Assembly (NCBI GenBank): GCA_963712485.1
Contig: CAVQID010000042.1
Span: forward strand, 124,001-188,000
Length of the DNA stretch: 64,000 bases
Origin: JALORV01 sp963712485
GTDB taxonomy: Bacteria > Pseudomonadota > Gammaproteobacteria > Burkholderiales > Burkholderiaceae_F
Reading direction: 5' to 3'
The position numbers were made by a program, and so were the translations under genes. The notes beneath the pieces are model-generated. The model did not search any database. It saw only the letters and a program-made list of their open reading frames with translations, and was not told the origin of the DNA. Positions 1 to 8,508 of this stretch are shown here, piece by piece. How positions within the stretch are numbered: position 1 is the stretch's first letter; every line of letters starts with the position of its first letter.

Positions 1-896
1 ATCAGCTGCGCCGCCTCGGCGGCGAGCACGTCCGGGCCGATCGTCAGCGGGGAGCGCGTCATGACATCGGCGAGCGGCAGGTTGCGGATGTCGCCGACGC
101 GCTCCAGCAGACGCCGCAGGTCGCCGTCGGTGAAGATGCCGGCCAGCGCGCCCCGCGTATCGAGTACTGCGGTCATGCCCAGTTGCTTGCGCGTGATCTC
201 GTGCAGCGCATCCATCACGCTGGCTGTGCTGGCGACGGACGGAATCGCCTCGCCGGTGCGCATGACGTCGCGCACGCGGGTCAGCAGGCGCCGGCCGAGG
301 GCGCCGGCCGGGTGCGAGCGCGCAAAGTCATCGCGGCCGAATCCGCGCGAATCGAGGCAGGCGATCGCGAGCGCGTCGCCGAGGGCAAGCATCGCCGTCG
401 TCGACGAGGTGGGAGCCAGGTTGAGCGGGCACGCCTCCTTGTCGACATGCACGTCGAGGTGCACTTCGGCCAGCCGTGCCAGCGACGACTCGGCGTTGCC
501 TGTCATTGCGATAAGTGGCGTGCCGACGCGCTTGGCAATCGGGACGATCGTCAGCAGTTCGTCACCTTCGCCCGAATATGAAAGCGCCAGCAGGACATCG
601 TCGCGCGTGATCATGCCGAGGTCGCCATGGGCAGCCTCGGCCGCATGCAGGAACATCGACGGTGTCCCCGTTGAGGCGAGCGTCGAAGCGAGCTTGCGAC
701 CGATATGCCCGCTCTTGCCGAGGCCGGTGACAACGACGCGGCCGCGGCAGGCGAGCAACAGCCCGACGGCCCGGGAAAACGCGCCGTCGATGCGTCCGGC
801 CAGCGCCGCCACCGACGCGGCTTCGATCTCGATCACCTCACGGGCGAGTGCGAGAGCGCTCGCGCTGGGATCGGCAGGCAGTGGCACCGAGGACAT
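1..896 (-). CDS. kdsD: D-arabinose 5-phosphate isomerase, 3' end beyond window
   Basis: Interconverts D-ribulose 5-phosphate and D-arabinose 5-phosphate, the first step of Kdo synthesis for lipopolysaccharide; cytoplasmic. Reading leftward from an ATG at 894-896 gives 298 residues with no stop before the window edge, so the C-terminus is missing. An N-terminal SIS domain contains VVTGLGKSGHIG (Lys61 matches the conserved active-site lysine), followed by AAEAAHGDLGMI and LSYSGEGDE. A CBS-domain region follows (SVMDALHEITRKQLG, GIFTDGDLRRLLE). Divergent from the kefB-like gene, an arrangement I associate with betaproteobacterial kdsD loci that continue into kdsC and lpt genes. Confidence 0.93.
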   Translation of the reverse strand, partial: MSSVPLPADPSASALALAREVIEIEAASVAALAGRIDGAFSRAVGLLLACRGRVVVTGLGKSGHIGRKLASTLASTGTPSMFLHAAEAAHGDLGMITRDDVLLALSYSGEGDELLTIVPIAKRVGTPLIAMTGNAESSLARLAEVHLDVHVDKEACPLNLAPTSSTTAMLALGDALAIACLDSRGFGRDDFARSHPAGALGRRLLTRVRDVMRTGEAIPSVASTASVMDALHEITRKQLGMTAVLDTRGALAGIFTDGDLRRLLERVGDIRNLPLADVMTRSPLTIGPDVLAAEAAQL

Positions 897-985
897 CTAT
901 GAGGGACGCGTCTGCGTAGGTTTGCGGCGAGTACCCGCGATGCGCGGGCGGCTGCGGCGATAATACACGCGCAACCCGCGCTGGC

Positions 986-3019
986 ATGAGCTTTGCTTTC
1001 GGCGCGACTTTCCATCTTACGGACGCTTATTCGCTGATGACGTCGGGTCTCGAAGTCACACTGGTGCTGCTCGCTTCGGTCGTACTTGGCGTCGTCGTTT
1101 TCCGCCTGCTGTCCTTGCCGCCGCTGCTCGGTTATCTCGCCGTCGGCGTCCTGATCGGGCCGCATGCGCTGGGACTGGTTCCGGACAGCGTTCAGACCCG
1201 CTACCTGGCCGAGTTCGGCGTTGTCTTCCTGATGTTCTCGATCGGGCTCGAATTCTCGCTGCCTCGACTGAAGTCGATGCGTCGCATCGTCTTTGGGCTC
1301 GGTGGTGCGCAGGTGGTGCTGACGATCGTCATCACGCTGATCGGCGGGCTCCTGCTGGGTGACTACTTCGGCATCGGGCTGGCAGGCACGTTCGCGCTGG
1401 GTGCGGCGCTCGCCATGTCGTCGACGGCGATCGTCATGAAGATGCTCTCCGAACGGCTGCAGCTTGATACCGAACATGGCAAGCGCATCGTCGGTGTGCT
1501 GCTGTTTCAGGACCTGGCCGTCGTCCCGCTGCTGGTCATGATTCCGGCGCTCGCCGCCGACGCCAGCGAACTGGGCGGAACGCTCCTGTTTGCCGTCTTC
1601 AAGGCCGCGGCGTTGCTGGCGATGCTGCTGGCCGGTGGCCAGCGCCTGTTGCGCTGGTGGCTGCACCTCGTCGCGAAGCGCAAGTCGCACGAGCTTTTCA
1701 CGCTCAACGTCCTGCTGGTGACGCTGGGTCTTGCCTGGATCACCGAGATCGCCGGCCTGTCGCTCGCACTCGGAGCGTTCGTCGCCGGAATGCTGATCGC
1801 CGAGACCGAGTTCCGTCATCAGGTCGAGGAGGACATCAAGCCGTTCCGCGACGTGCTGCTCGGCCTGTTCTTCGTGACGATCGGCATGCTGCTGAACGTC
1901 CGCGTCGTCGTCGACCACTTCGGTTGGGTGATGCTTGCGCTGCTGCTGCCGGTCGCGTTCAAGTTCGGGCTGATCTATGTGCTGGCGCGCCTCTTCAGGG
2001 CGACGGCAGGAACCTCGATCCGATCGGCACTGGCGCTGTGCACGGCCGGAGAATTCGGCTTCGTGCTGCTGGGCCTGTCGGGGAAATTCGCGCTACTCGA
2101 CCCGCTGGTGCTGCAGGTTGTGCTGGCCGCCATGCTGCTGTCGATGGTCGCGGCACCGGTCCTGGTGCAGCAGGCCGATCGGATCGCGATGCGGCTCGTC
2201 TCCAGCGAGTGGCTGCAGAAGTCTCTCGAACTCGCCACGATAGCCCAGCGCGCCATCGTTACCGACCGGCATGTCGTCATCTGCGGATTTGGACGCAGCG
2301 GTCAGCATCTGGCCAAGATGCTGGAGCAGGAAGGTATCGGCTACGTCGCACTTGATCTGGATCCCGACCTCGTACGCGAGGCCGCGGCGGCCGGCGAGTC
2401 GGTCGTTTACGGCGACGCGGCCCGGCGCGAGACGCTGGTAGCGGCGGGCATTCGCCGCGCTGCGGCGCTGGTCATCACCTACGCTGATGCCGCCTCGGCA
2501 TTGAAGGTGCTGCGGCATGCCAACGAGTTGCGGCCGAACCTGTCCGTCATCGTCCGAACACAGGACGATCAGGACCTCGACAGACTGATGAAGGCGGGAG
2601 CCACCGAGGTCGTGCCCGAGGTCTTCGAAGGCAGCCTGATGCTCGGCTCACACGCGCTCGTGCTGCTGGGTGTACCGATGGCGCGCGTCGTGCGTCGTGT
2701 CCGTGAGGCGCGCGACCAGCGTTACCGGCTGCTGCGCGGCTACTTTCACGGCGCCGGCGACGACGAGGCTTCGCCGGAGGACGAGTCACACGAACGATTG
2801 CACTCCGTCGCCGTCGAGGCCGGCGCTGCGGCCGTCGGCCGCCGCATCGGCGACCTCAGATTGTCCGAGGCGGGGGCCGAGGTGACGGCAATTCGCCGCC
2901 GCGGCATCCGCGGCGCGGACCCCAGTCCGGAGATGATCCTGCAGGTGGGTGACGTCGTCGTTCTGCGAGGCGTGCCCGAGTCGGTTGAGCGCGCCGAAGC
3001 GCGACTGCTGCAGCGATGA
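986..3019 (+). CDS. kefB: KefB/KefC-type K+/H+ antiporter (CPA2) with TrkA domains
   Basis: Inner-membrane monovalent cation:proton antiporter of 677 residues. The first ~400 residues are about a dozen hydrophobic helices with typical CPA2 segments (PPLLGYLAVGVLIGPHALGL near the N-terminus, SSTAIVMKML, LFQDLAVVPLL). From about residue 428 a TrkA-N Rossmann domain begins with HVVICGFGRSGQ, then a C-terminal TrkA-C region ending in GDVVVLRGVPESV. KefB/KefC relatives are glutathione-gated potassium efflux systems; gating here is not shown by sequence. Its stop overlaps the start of the next gene (ATGA), so the two are probably cotranscribed. Confidence 0.9.
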   Translation: MSFAFGATFHLTDAYSLMTSGLEVTLVLLASVVLGVVVFRLLSLPPLLGYLAVGVLIGPHALGLVPDSVQTRYLAEFGVVFLMFSIGLEFSLPRLKSMRRIVFGLGGAQVVLTIVITLIGGLLLGDYFGIGLAGTFALGAALAMSSTAIVMKMLSERLQLDTEHGKRIVGVLLFQDLAVVPLLVMIPALAADASELGGTLLFAVFKAAALLAMLLAGGQRLLRWWLHLVAKRKSHELFTLNVLLVTLGLAWITEIAGLSLALGAFVAGMLIAETEFRHQVEEDIKPFRDVLLGLFFVTIGMLLNVRVVVDHFGWVMLALLLPVAFKFGLIYVLARLFRATAGTSIRSALALCTAGEFGFVLLGLSGKFALLDPLVLQVVLAAMLLSMVAAPVLVQQADRIAMRLVSSEWLQKSLELATIAQRAIVTDRHVVICGFGRSGQHLAKMLEQEGIGYVALDLDPDLVREAAAAGESVVYGDAARRETLVAAGIRRAAALVITYADAASALKVLRHANELRPNLSVIVRTQDDQDLDRLMKAGATEVVPEVFEGSLMLGSHALVLLGVPMARVVRRVREARDQRYRLLRGYFHGAGDDEASPEDESHERLHSVAVEAGAAAVGRRIGDLRLSEAGAEVTAIRRRGIRGADPSPEMILQVGDVVVLRGVPESVERAEARLLQR

Positions 3020-3582
3020 ACAGATTGCAGCGACTCGTGGTGTTGATGACACTGGTGCTGTGCCTGCCCGCGCCCGCCGGTGCCGACGAGCGCGCCTGGG
3101 CGGCACTGCGCGACGGTCCGGCCATACTGATCGTTCGTCACGCACAGACCGACCCGGGAATCGGCGACCCCGTGGAGTTCCGCCTCGGTGACTGCTCGAC
3201 CCAACGCAACCTGTCGGCGGCCGGCCGCATCCAGGCCGCCGCCATCGGACGTGTCCTCCGCGAACGCAAGGTCAGCATCGCGCGTCTCGAGTCGAGCTTG
3301 TGGTGCCGCTGCGTCGACACCGCGCGCCTGGCTTTTCCCGGCTTGACGGTTCACGAGACGGCGACGCTGAATTCCTTCTTCGGCGCGCGCGACACCGCGG
3401 AGGAACAGACGCAGGCCCTGCGCGCGCGCATCGCCGCATGGCGCGGGCCCGGTGTGCTGGTACTGGTGACGCACCAGGTAAACATCACAGCGCTGACTGG
3501 CCGGCCCGTTGCAATGGCCGAAGGCATCGTGCTGCAGCCCGAGGCTCCGGGCGCGCGAGTGGTCGGCGCCGTGCAGTTCTAG
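3016..3582 (+). CDS. exported histidine phosphatase superfamily protein
   Basis: 188 residues with a hydrophobic N-terminal segment ending near PAPAGADE, consistent with a Sec signal peptide, so probably periplasmic. The phosphohistidine motif RHAQT is at residues 41-45 (His42), and a second catalytic histidine is likely in LVTHQVNITALTG near the C-terminus. Two cysteines in LWCRCVDTA are unusual but unassigned. The substrate cannot be inferred. Start overlaps the kefB stop by 4 nt. It converges with uvrA, and the two stop codons abut with no spacer or hairpin. Confidence 0.8.
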   Translation: MNRLQRLVVLMTLVLCLPAPAGADERAWAALRDGPAILIVRHAQTDPGIGDPVEFRLGDCSTQRNLSAAGRIQAAAIGRVLRERKVSIARLESSLWCRCVDTARLAFPGLTVHETATLNSFFGARDTAEEQTQALRARIAAWRGPGVLVLVTHQVNITALTGRPVAMAEGIVLQPEAPGARVVGAVQF

Positions 3583-6441
3583 TCAGGCAGCGCGGCGTCG
3601 CTGCCGGGCGAGCACCGGCGCGAGGTACGCCCCGGTGTGGCTCTCCGGGCTGCCCGCGATTTTCTCGGGCGGTCCTGTCGCAATGATGCGCCCGCCACCG
3701 TCACCACCTTCCGGCCCCAGGTCGATCACCCAGTCCGCCGTCTTGATGACATCGAGATTGTGCTCGATGACGACGACCGTGTTGCCGGCGTTGCGCAACT
3801 GGTGCAGCACCTTCAAGAGCAGCGCGATATCGTGAAAGTGCAGTCCTGTCGTCGGCTCGTCGAGGATGTACAGCGTGCGCCCGGTGTCGCGTTTCGACAG
3901 TTCCAGTGATAGCTTGACGCGCTGCGCCTCGCCTCCGGACAGCGTGGTCGCGCTCTGACCCAGGCGCACATAGCCCAGGCCGACATCGAGCAACGTCTGC
4001 AGCTTGCGCGCGATCGTCGGCACCGCATTGAAGAACTCGAAGGCATCTTCGACGGTCATGTCGAGGACATCGGCAATGCTCCTGCCCTTGTAGTGCACCT
4101 CGAGCGTTTCGCGGTTGTAGCGCTTGCCGTGGCATACGTCGCACGGGACATACACGTCGGGCAGGAAGTGCATCTCGACCTTGATGACACCATCGCCCTG
4201 GCAGGACTCGCAGCGGCCGCCTTTCACGTTGAACGAGAAGCGGCCCGCCTCGTAGCCGCGCTCGCGCGCTGTCGGCGTCTCCGCGAACAGTTCGCGAATC
4301 GGCGTGAAGAGTCCGGTGTACGTCGCCGGATTGCTGCGCGGCGTGCGCCCGATCGGACTCTGGTCGACACTGATCACCTTGTCGACGTGCTCCAGGCCTT
4401 CGAGCATCGTGTAGGGCGCCGGCTCGGCCGCGGAGCCGTACAGATGGCGTGCGACGGCCGCATACAGCGTGTCGTTGATCAGTGTCGACTTGCCCGATCC
4501 CGACACCCCGGTGATGCAACTCAGCAGTCCGATCGGCAGGTCGAGCGCCACGTCCTTGAGGTTGTTGCCCTGTGCGCCGATCAACTTGAGCCAGTGCGTG
4601 AACGGCGGCGTGCGATCGGCCGGAATGTCAATCTGGCGCCGCCCGGCCATGTACTGACCCGTCAGCGACCTTGGGTTTGCCTCGATGTCGGAGAGCGTGC
4701 CCGATGCGATCACTTCTCCGCCGTGCGCACCCGCACCGGGGCCCATGTCGACGACGAAATCGGCCGCACGAATCGCGTCCTCATCATGCTCGACGACGAT
4801 CACGCTGTTGCCGAGGTCGCGCAGGTGCTTGAGCGTGCCGATCAGCCGGTCGTTGTCGCGCTGGTGCAGGCCGATCGACGGCTCGTCCAGCACGTACATC
4901 ACGCCGGTGAGCCCCGATCCGATCTGCGAGGCAAGCCGGATGCGCTGCGACTCGCCGCCTGAAAGCGTATCGGCCGACCGGTCGAGCGAGAGGTAATCGA
5001 GGCCGACGTTGACAAGGAACCGCAGCCGCGAGCCGATTTCCTTGATGATCTTGCCGGCGATCTCCTTCTTCGCCCCCGCGAACTTCACGGTCTCGAAGTA
5101 CTTCGACGCCTCCGCCAGCGGAGCCGCGGAGATCTGCCAGATGCCGCGCTGCTGTTTGCCTTCACCGATGAAGACGTTGCGCGCCTCACGTCGCAGTCGC
5201 GAGCCTTCACAGACCGTGCAGGCGCGCTGGCCGCGCAGCTTGCCGAGCTCGTCGCGGACGACTAGGGAGTCGGTCTCCCTCAGGCGCCGTTCCAGGCTGG
5301 GAATCACGCCCTCGAACGGATGCCGCCGCACCATTTTTCGTCCGCGCTCGTTCGCATACGTGAACGGGATCTCGACTTCGCCGGATCCGTGCAGGATCAC
5401 GCGCTGCGCCGACTCGGGCAGCTGATCGAAAGGCTGGTTCAGGTCGAACCCGTAGTGCTGCGCGACCGCGACCAGCATCTGGTGGTAGTACTGGTTGCGC
5501 GCGTCCCAGCCCTTGATCGCGCCACTGGCCAGCGCAAGCTCCGGGTGCGCAACCACGCGCGCTTCGTCGAAATACTCGACGGTGCCGATCCCGTCGCAGG
5601 CTTCGCACGCGCCCATCGGATTGTTGAACGAAAACAGGCGCGGCTCGAGTTCGACGAGTGAGTAGCTGCAAACGGGGCACGCGAAGCGGCTCGAAAACGC
5701 GATCTCCTGGCCGTTGTCCACATCGAGCAGCAGCGCGCGCCCATCGGCGAGTCGCAGTGCGGTTTCAAATGACTCGGCAAGCCGCTGCTTGGCGTCGGTA
5801 CGAACCTTCAGGCGATCGACGACCACGTCGAGCGAGTGCTTCTCGGTCTTGGCAAGCGGGGGCAGGTCGTCCGCTTCGACGATCGCGCCATCGATGCGGA
5901 AACGCACGAAACCCTGAGTCTGCATGTCGTCGAAGAACTCGACGAACTCGCCCTTGCGCTCGCGCACGACTGGTGCTAGCACCAGGATCTTGGTCTCGTC
6001 TGGCAGCGCAACCGTCGCGTCGACCATCTGCGACACGCTCTGCGACTGCAACGGCACCTTGTGCACCGGGCAAAAGGGCGTGCCGACTCGCGCGAACAGC
6101 AGCCGCAGGTAGTCGTGGATCTCGGTGACGGTGCCGACGGTCGAGCGCGGATTGTGTGACGCGGCCCTCTGCTCGATCGCGATTGCCGGCGACAGGCCCT
6201 CGATCAGGTCGACGTCGGGTTTCTCCATCAGCTGCAGGAACTGGCGGGCGTACGCGGACAGCGACTCGACATAGCGCCGTTGCCCCTCGGCGTACAACGT
6301 GTCGAACGCGAGCGACGACTTGCCCGAACCGGACAGCCCCGTGATCACGACCAGGCGCTCGCGCGGCAGATCGAGATCGATGCTTTTCAGGTTGTGGGTG
6401 CGGGCGCCGCGGATGCGGATTTCATCCATCGGACTGGACAT
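3583..6441 (-). CDS. uvrA: UvrABC excinuclease subunit A
   Basis: ATP-binding damage-recognition subunit of nucleotide excision repair; cytoplasmic. 952 residues, normal length. Two ABC ATPase halves are visible: Walker A ITGLSGSGKSSLAFD near residue 35 and ITGVSGSGKSTLIND near residue 640, each with an LSGGE(S/A)QR signature. CxxC zinc-binding motifs are present (CPVCSYS, CEACDGIG, CESCQGDG, CDVCHGKRY). The start at 6441 has no clear ribosome binding site; an in-frame ATG at 6429 is an alternative. Divergent from ssb. A near-palindrome 16 nt upstream of the start may be an operator. Confidence 0.97.
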   Translation of the reverse strand: MSSPMDEIRIRGARTHNLKSIDLDLPRERLVVITGLSGSGKSSLAFDTLYAEGQRRYVESLSAYARQFLQLMEKPDVDLIEGLSPAIAIEQRAASHNPRSTVGTVTEIHDYLRLLFARVGTPFCPVHKVPLQSQSVSQMVDATVALPDETKILVLAPVVRERKGEFVEFFDDMQTQGFVRFRIDGAIVEADDLPPLAKTEKHSLDVVVDRLKVRTDAKQRLAESFETALRLADGRALLLDVDNGQEIAFSSRFACPVCSYSLVELEPRLFSFNNPMGACEACDGIGTVEYFDEARVVAHPELALASGAIKGWDARNQYYHQMLVAVAQHYGFDLNQPFDQLPESAQRVILHGSGEVEIPFTYANERGRKMVRRHPFEGVIPSLERRLRETDSLVVRDELGKLRGQRACTVCEGSRLRREARNVFIGEGKQQRGIWQISAAPLAEASKYFETVKFAGAKKEIAGKIIKEIGSRLRFLVNVGLDYLSLDRSADTLSGGESQRIRLASQIGSGLTGVMYVLDEPSIGLHQRDNDRLIGTLKHLRDLGNSVIVVEHDEDAIRAADFVVDMGPGAGAHGGEVIASGTLSDIEANPRSLTGQYMAGRRQIDIPADRTPPFTHWLKLIGAQGNNLKDVALDLPIGLLSCITGVSGSGKSTLINDTLYAAVARHLYGSAAEPAPYTMLEGLEHVDKVISVDQSPIGRTPRSNPATYTGLFTPIRELFAETPTARERGYEAGRFSFNVKGGRCESCQGDGVIKVEMHFLPDVYVPCDVCHGKRYNRETLEVHYKGRSIADVLDMTVEDAFEFFNAVPTIARKLQTLLDVGLGYVRLGQSATTLSGGEAQRVKLSLELSKRDTGRTLYILDEPTTGLHFHDIALLLKVLHQLRNAGNTVVVIEHNLDVIKTADWVIDLGPEGGDGGGRIIATGPPEKIAGSPESHTGAYLAPVLARQRRRAA

Positions 6442-6456
6442 TTGCAGAAGGCGAAC

Positions 6457-6474
6457 TTGTTACTATAGCGACAA
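6457..6474. promoter_or_regulatory. near-palindrome between uvrA and ssb
   Basis: TTGTTACTATAGCGACAA is symmetric at 14 of 18 positions (TTGT-nn-CTATAG-nn-ACAA), centred between two divergent DNA repair genes and 16 nt from the uvrA start. The position suits an SOS-type operator, but it does not match CTGT-N8-ACAG (10-nt spacing between TTGT and ACAA), so LexA binding is only an inference. Confidence 0.3.
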
Positions 6475-6491
6475 AGAACGTCGCGACCTGC

Positions 6492-6521
6492 CTGGAGCAT
6501 GCGCGGCGAAAGATGCTCCAG
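6492..6521 (+). repeat. perfect 9-bp inverted repeat in ssb leader
   Basis: CTGGAGCAT (6492-6500) and ATGCTCCAG (6513-6521) are exact reverse complements around a 12-nt loop, 80 nt upstream of the ssb start. There is no T-run after it, so it is not a standard terminator. It could be a leader hairpin or a protein-binding dyad. Confidence 0.6.
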
Positions 6522-6600
6522 CCGCCGGACGCCGCGATGCCCAAGAATGCCGGCATCCGGAGCCACAACGCGGGAGCTGCCCGCCTGCGGAGGAAAACAC

Positions 6601-7071
6601 ATGGCATCGGTCAACAAGGTGATTCTCATCGGCAACCTCGGACGCGATCCCGAGACGCGCTACACGGCTGACGGCGCGGCGATCACGAACATCTCGATCG
6701 CAACCACGCGCCGCTACAAGGATGCGTCGGGCCAGCAGCAGGAAGAGACCGAATGGCATCGTGTGTCGTTCTTCGGCCGGCTGGCTGAGATCGCGGGTGA
6801 ATATCTGCGCAAAGGCCGTTCGGTCTATGTCGAAGGGCGCCTGCGTACGCGCAAGTGGCAGGACAAGGACGGTAACGACAAGTACACGACCGAGATCGTC
6901 GCCGAGAACATGCAGATGCTCGGTTCGCGTGAGGGCATGGGCGGTGCTGACGCCGAGGGCGGCAGTGATGAGCCGCGTGCCGCGGCGCCGGCGCGTGCCA
7001 GCAGCGGCCGACCGGCTGCAGCCAAGCCGGCGACGAACGTCGCCGACATGGACGACGACATACCGTTCTAG
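6601..7071 (+). CDS. ssb: single-stranded DNA-binding protein
   Basis: Binds single-stranded DNA in replication, recombination and repair. The ATG at 6601 is chosen because GGAGG lies 7-8 nt upstream and the protein then begins MASVNKVILIGNLG, the canonical SSB N-terminus. 156 residues: an OB-fold domain to about residue 110 (GRDPE, ITNISIATTRRY, EWHRVSFFGRLAEIAGEYL), a low-complexity Ala/Pro/Arg linker, and the acidic partner-binding tip DMDDDIPF. Stands alone on the plus strand, with 222 nt before the next gene. Confidence 0.97.
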   Translation: MASVNKVILIGNLGRDPETRYTADGAAITNISIATTRRYKDASGQQQEETEWHRVSFFGRLAEIAGEYLRKGRSVYVEGRLRTRKWQDKDGNDKYTTEIVAENMQMLGSREGMGGADAEGGSDEPRAAAPARASSGRPAAAKPATNVADMDDDIPF

Positions 7072-7293
7072 ACAATCGCTTCAGCTCGTCGAATTCCGAA
7101 CGCGTTCCCATTTGGACTTGCGGGTGTTTGCCCTTACGCGATAACCGGCATTCCGGCGCGTACTGTGCGCTGCTAAGGTCGGCCGCGTGTTCTGCGCGGG
7201 AACAGCCTTGCGCGCGCTTCTTGCTACTGCGCGTCCGCGCCTGGCAGGCCTGCGGCCCTGTGCCCAGACGCCCAAACGAAACCCATAAGAACG

Positions 7294-8508
7294 ATGGACC
7301 TCACTTTCCTGCCTGATTGGCCTCCGGTGTTTCCGCCGGCAGTCGCGGTCGCCGCTCTCGCGCTGCTGGCAGCCGCAATGGGCGAGATTTCCGCCCGCTG
7401 GCTGCGCCTGCCACGGCTGCTGGGCTATCTCGCAGCCGGGGCCGTGTTCGGCGCCGGCAGCTATGTGCTCGAACTGCTGAACCTCGAGTCGCTGCCCGGG
7501 CCGACGCTGCGCTTCGCGTTGGATTTCGCAGCGGCGATCATCCTGTTCGACCTCGGGCAGCGCGTGTCATTCGGCTGGTTGAGACGCAATCCAGCGCTGC
7601 TCGCGGCAAGCGCGATTGAAGCGGGACTCACGTTCGTCGCCGTGTTTGCAACGATGCGCTGGCTGGAGATCGCGCCGTTGCCGGCGGCGCTTATTGCGAC
7701 CATCAGCATGTCGACCTCGCCGGCGGTCGTTCTCGCCGTCACACGCGAAGCGCGAGCACAGGGGCAGGTGACCGAGCGAGTGCTGCTTCTGACCGCGCTC
7801 AACTCGATCTACGCGGTGGTGCTGTCTGCGCTGCTGCTGGCGTGGGCTCGACTCGACACGCGTGGGTTGGTGGACGATTACCTGCTGCATCCCGCCTACC
7901 TGATCTTCGGATCACTGGCCGTCGCTGCACTCGGCGCCCGCCTGTTCCATCTGGTCGCCGCTTTCGTGCATCGCGACCGCGCCGTCGAGCTGATCCTGAT
8001 GCTCGCGGTCGTATCCATCGTGTTCGCCTCATCCGTTGCACTGCGGCTTTCGCCGCTGCTGGCACTGCTTGCCTGCGGGGCCCTCGTTCGCACGTTTGAC
8101 CGCGGGCGCCGTCTCGCGAGCAGCGACTTCGGGCTCGTGTCCGCGCTGGCGCTGGTGCTCTTCTTTGCGCTTTCGGCGGCGACCATGGACCTCCGCATCC
8201 TGCTGGGGGCAGGCATCCCGGCGCTCGCGATGGCGGTCGTGCGGACCGTCTGCAAGGTGACCGTGATCGGCGCGCTCGCTCCTTTGACCGGCATCGTCTG
8301 GCGCAAGGGCGTGTTCGCGGGGCTGGGACTCCTGCCGATGTCTGCAATCGCGCTGATGCTCACCTATGAGGTGACGCAGCTTCATCCACAGCTCGGGGCG
8401 GAGGCGGGCGCTGTCGTGCTGGCAAACGTCATCGTGTTCCAGGTGGTTGGCGCGTTGACGCTGTTGTTCGCACTGCGAGCGAGCGGCGAAGCGAGGGAGG
8501 AGCGATGA
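7294..8508 (+). CDS. CPA2-family cation:proton antiporter without TrkA domain
   Basis: 404-residue inner-membrane protein with roughly 11-13 hydrophobic helices. Family features include RLPRLLGYLAAGAVFG near residue 40, FDLGQRVSFGWL, and a conserved-looking STSPAVVLAVTREARAQG. Unlike the kefB-like protein in this window there is no nucleotide-binding domain; it ends shortly after the last helix (ASGEAREER). Its stop overlaps the start of the YbdK-type ligase (ATGA), implying cotranslation. Ion specificity is unknown. Confidence 0.82.
   Translation: MDLTFLPDWPPVFPPAVAVAALALLAAAMGEISARWLRLPRLLGYLAAGAVFGAGSYVLELLNLESLPGPTLRFALDFAAAIILFDLGQRVSFGWLRRNPALLAASAIEAGLTFVAVFATMRWLEIAPLPAALIATISMSTSPAVVLAVTREARAQGQVTERVLLLTALNSIYAVVLSALLLAWARLDTRGLVDDYLLHPAYLIFGSLAVAALGARLFHLVAAFVHRDRAVELILMLAVVSIVFASSVALRLSPLLALLACGALVRTFDRGRRLASSDFGLVSALALVLFFALSAATMDLRILLGAGIPALAMAVVRTVCKVTVIGALAPLTGIVWRKGVFAGLGLLPMSAIALMLTYEVTQLHPQLGAEAGAVVLANVIVFQVVGALTLLFALRASGEAREER

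Noticed and set aside
61..963. Plus-strand open frame opposite kdsD
   Set aside because: Ser/Arg/Ala-rich shadow; the minus strand encodes an unmistakable KdsD with SIS and CBS domains.
6499..6600. In-frame upstream start for ssb
   Set aside because: The extension is low-quality sequence covering the hairpin; GGAGG and the canonical MASVNK start support 6601.
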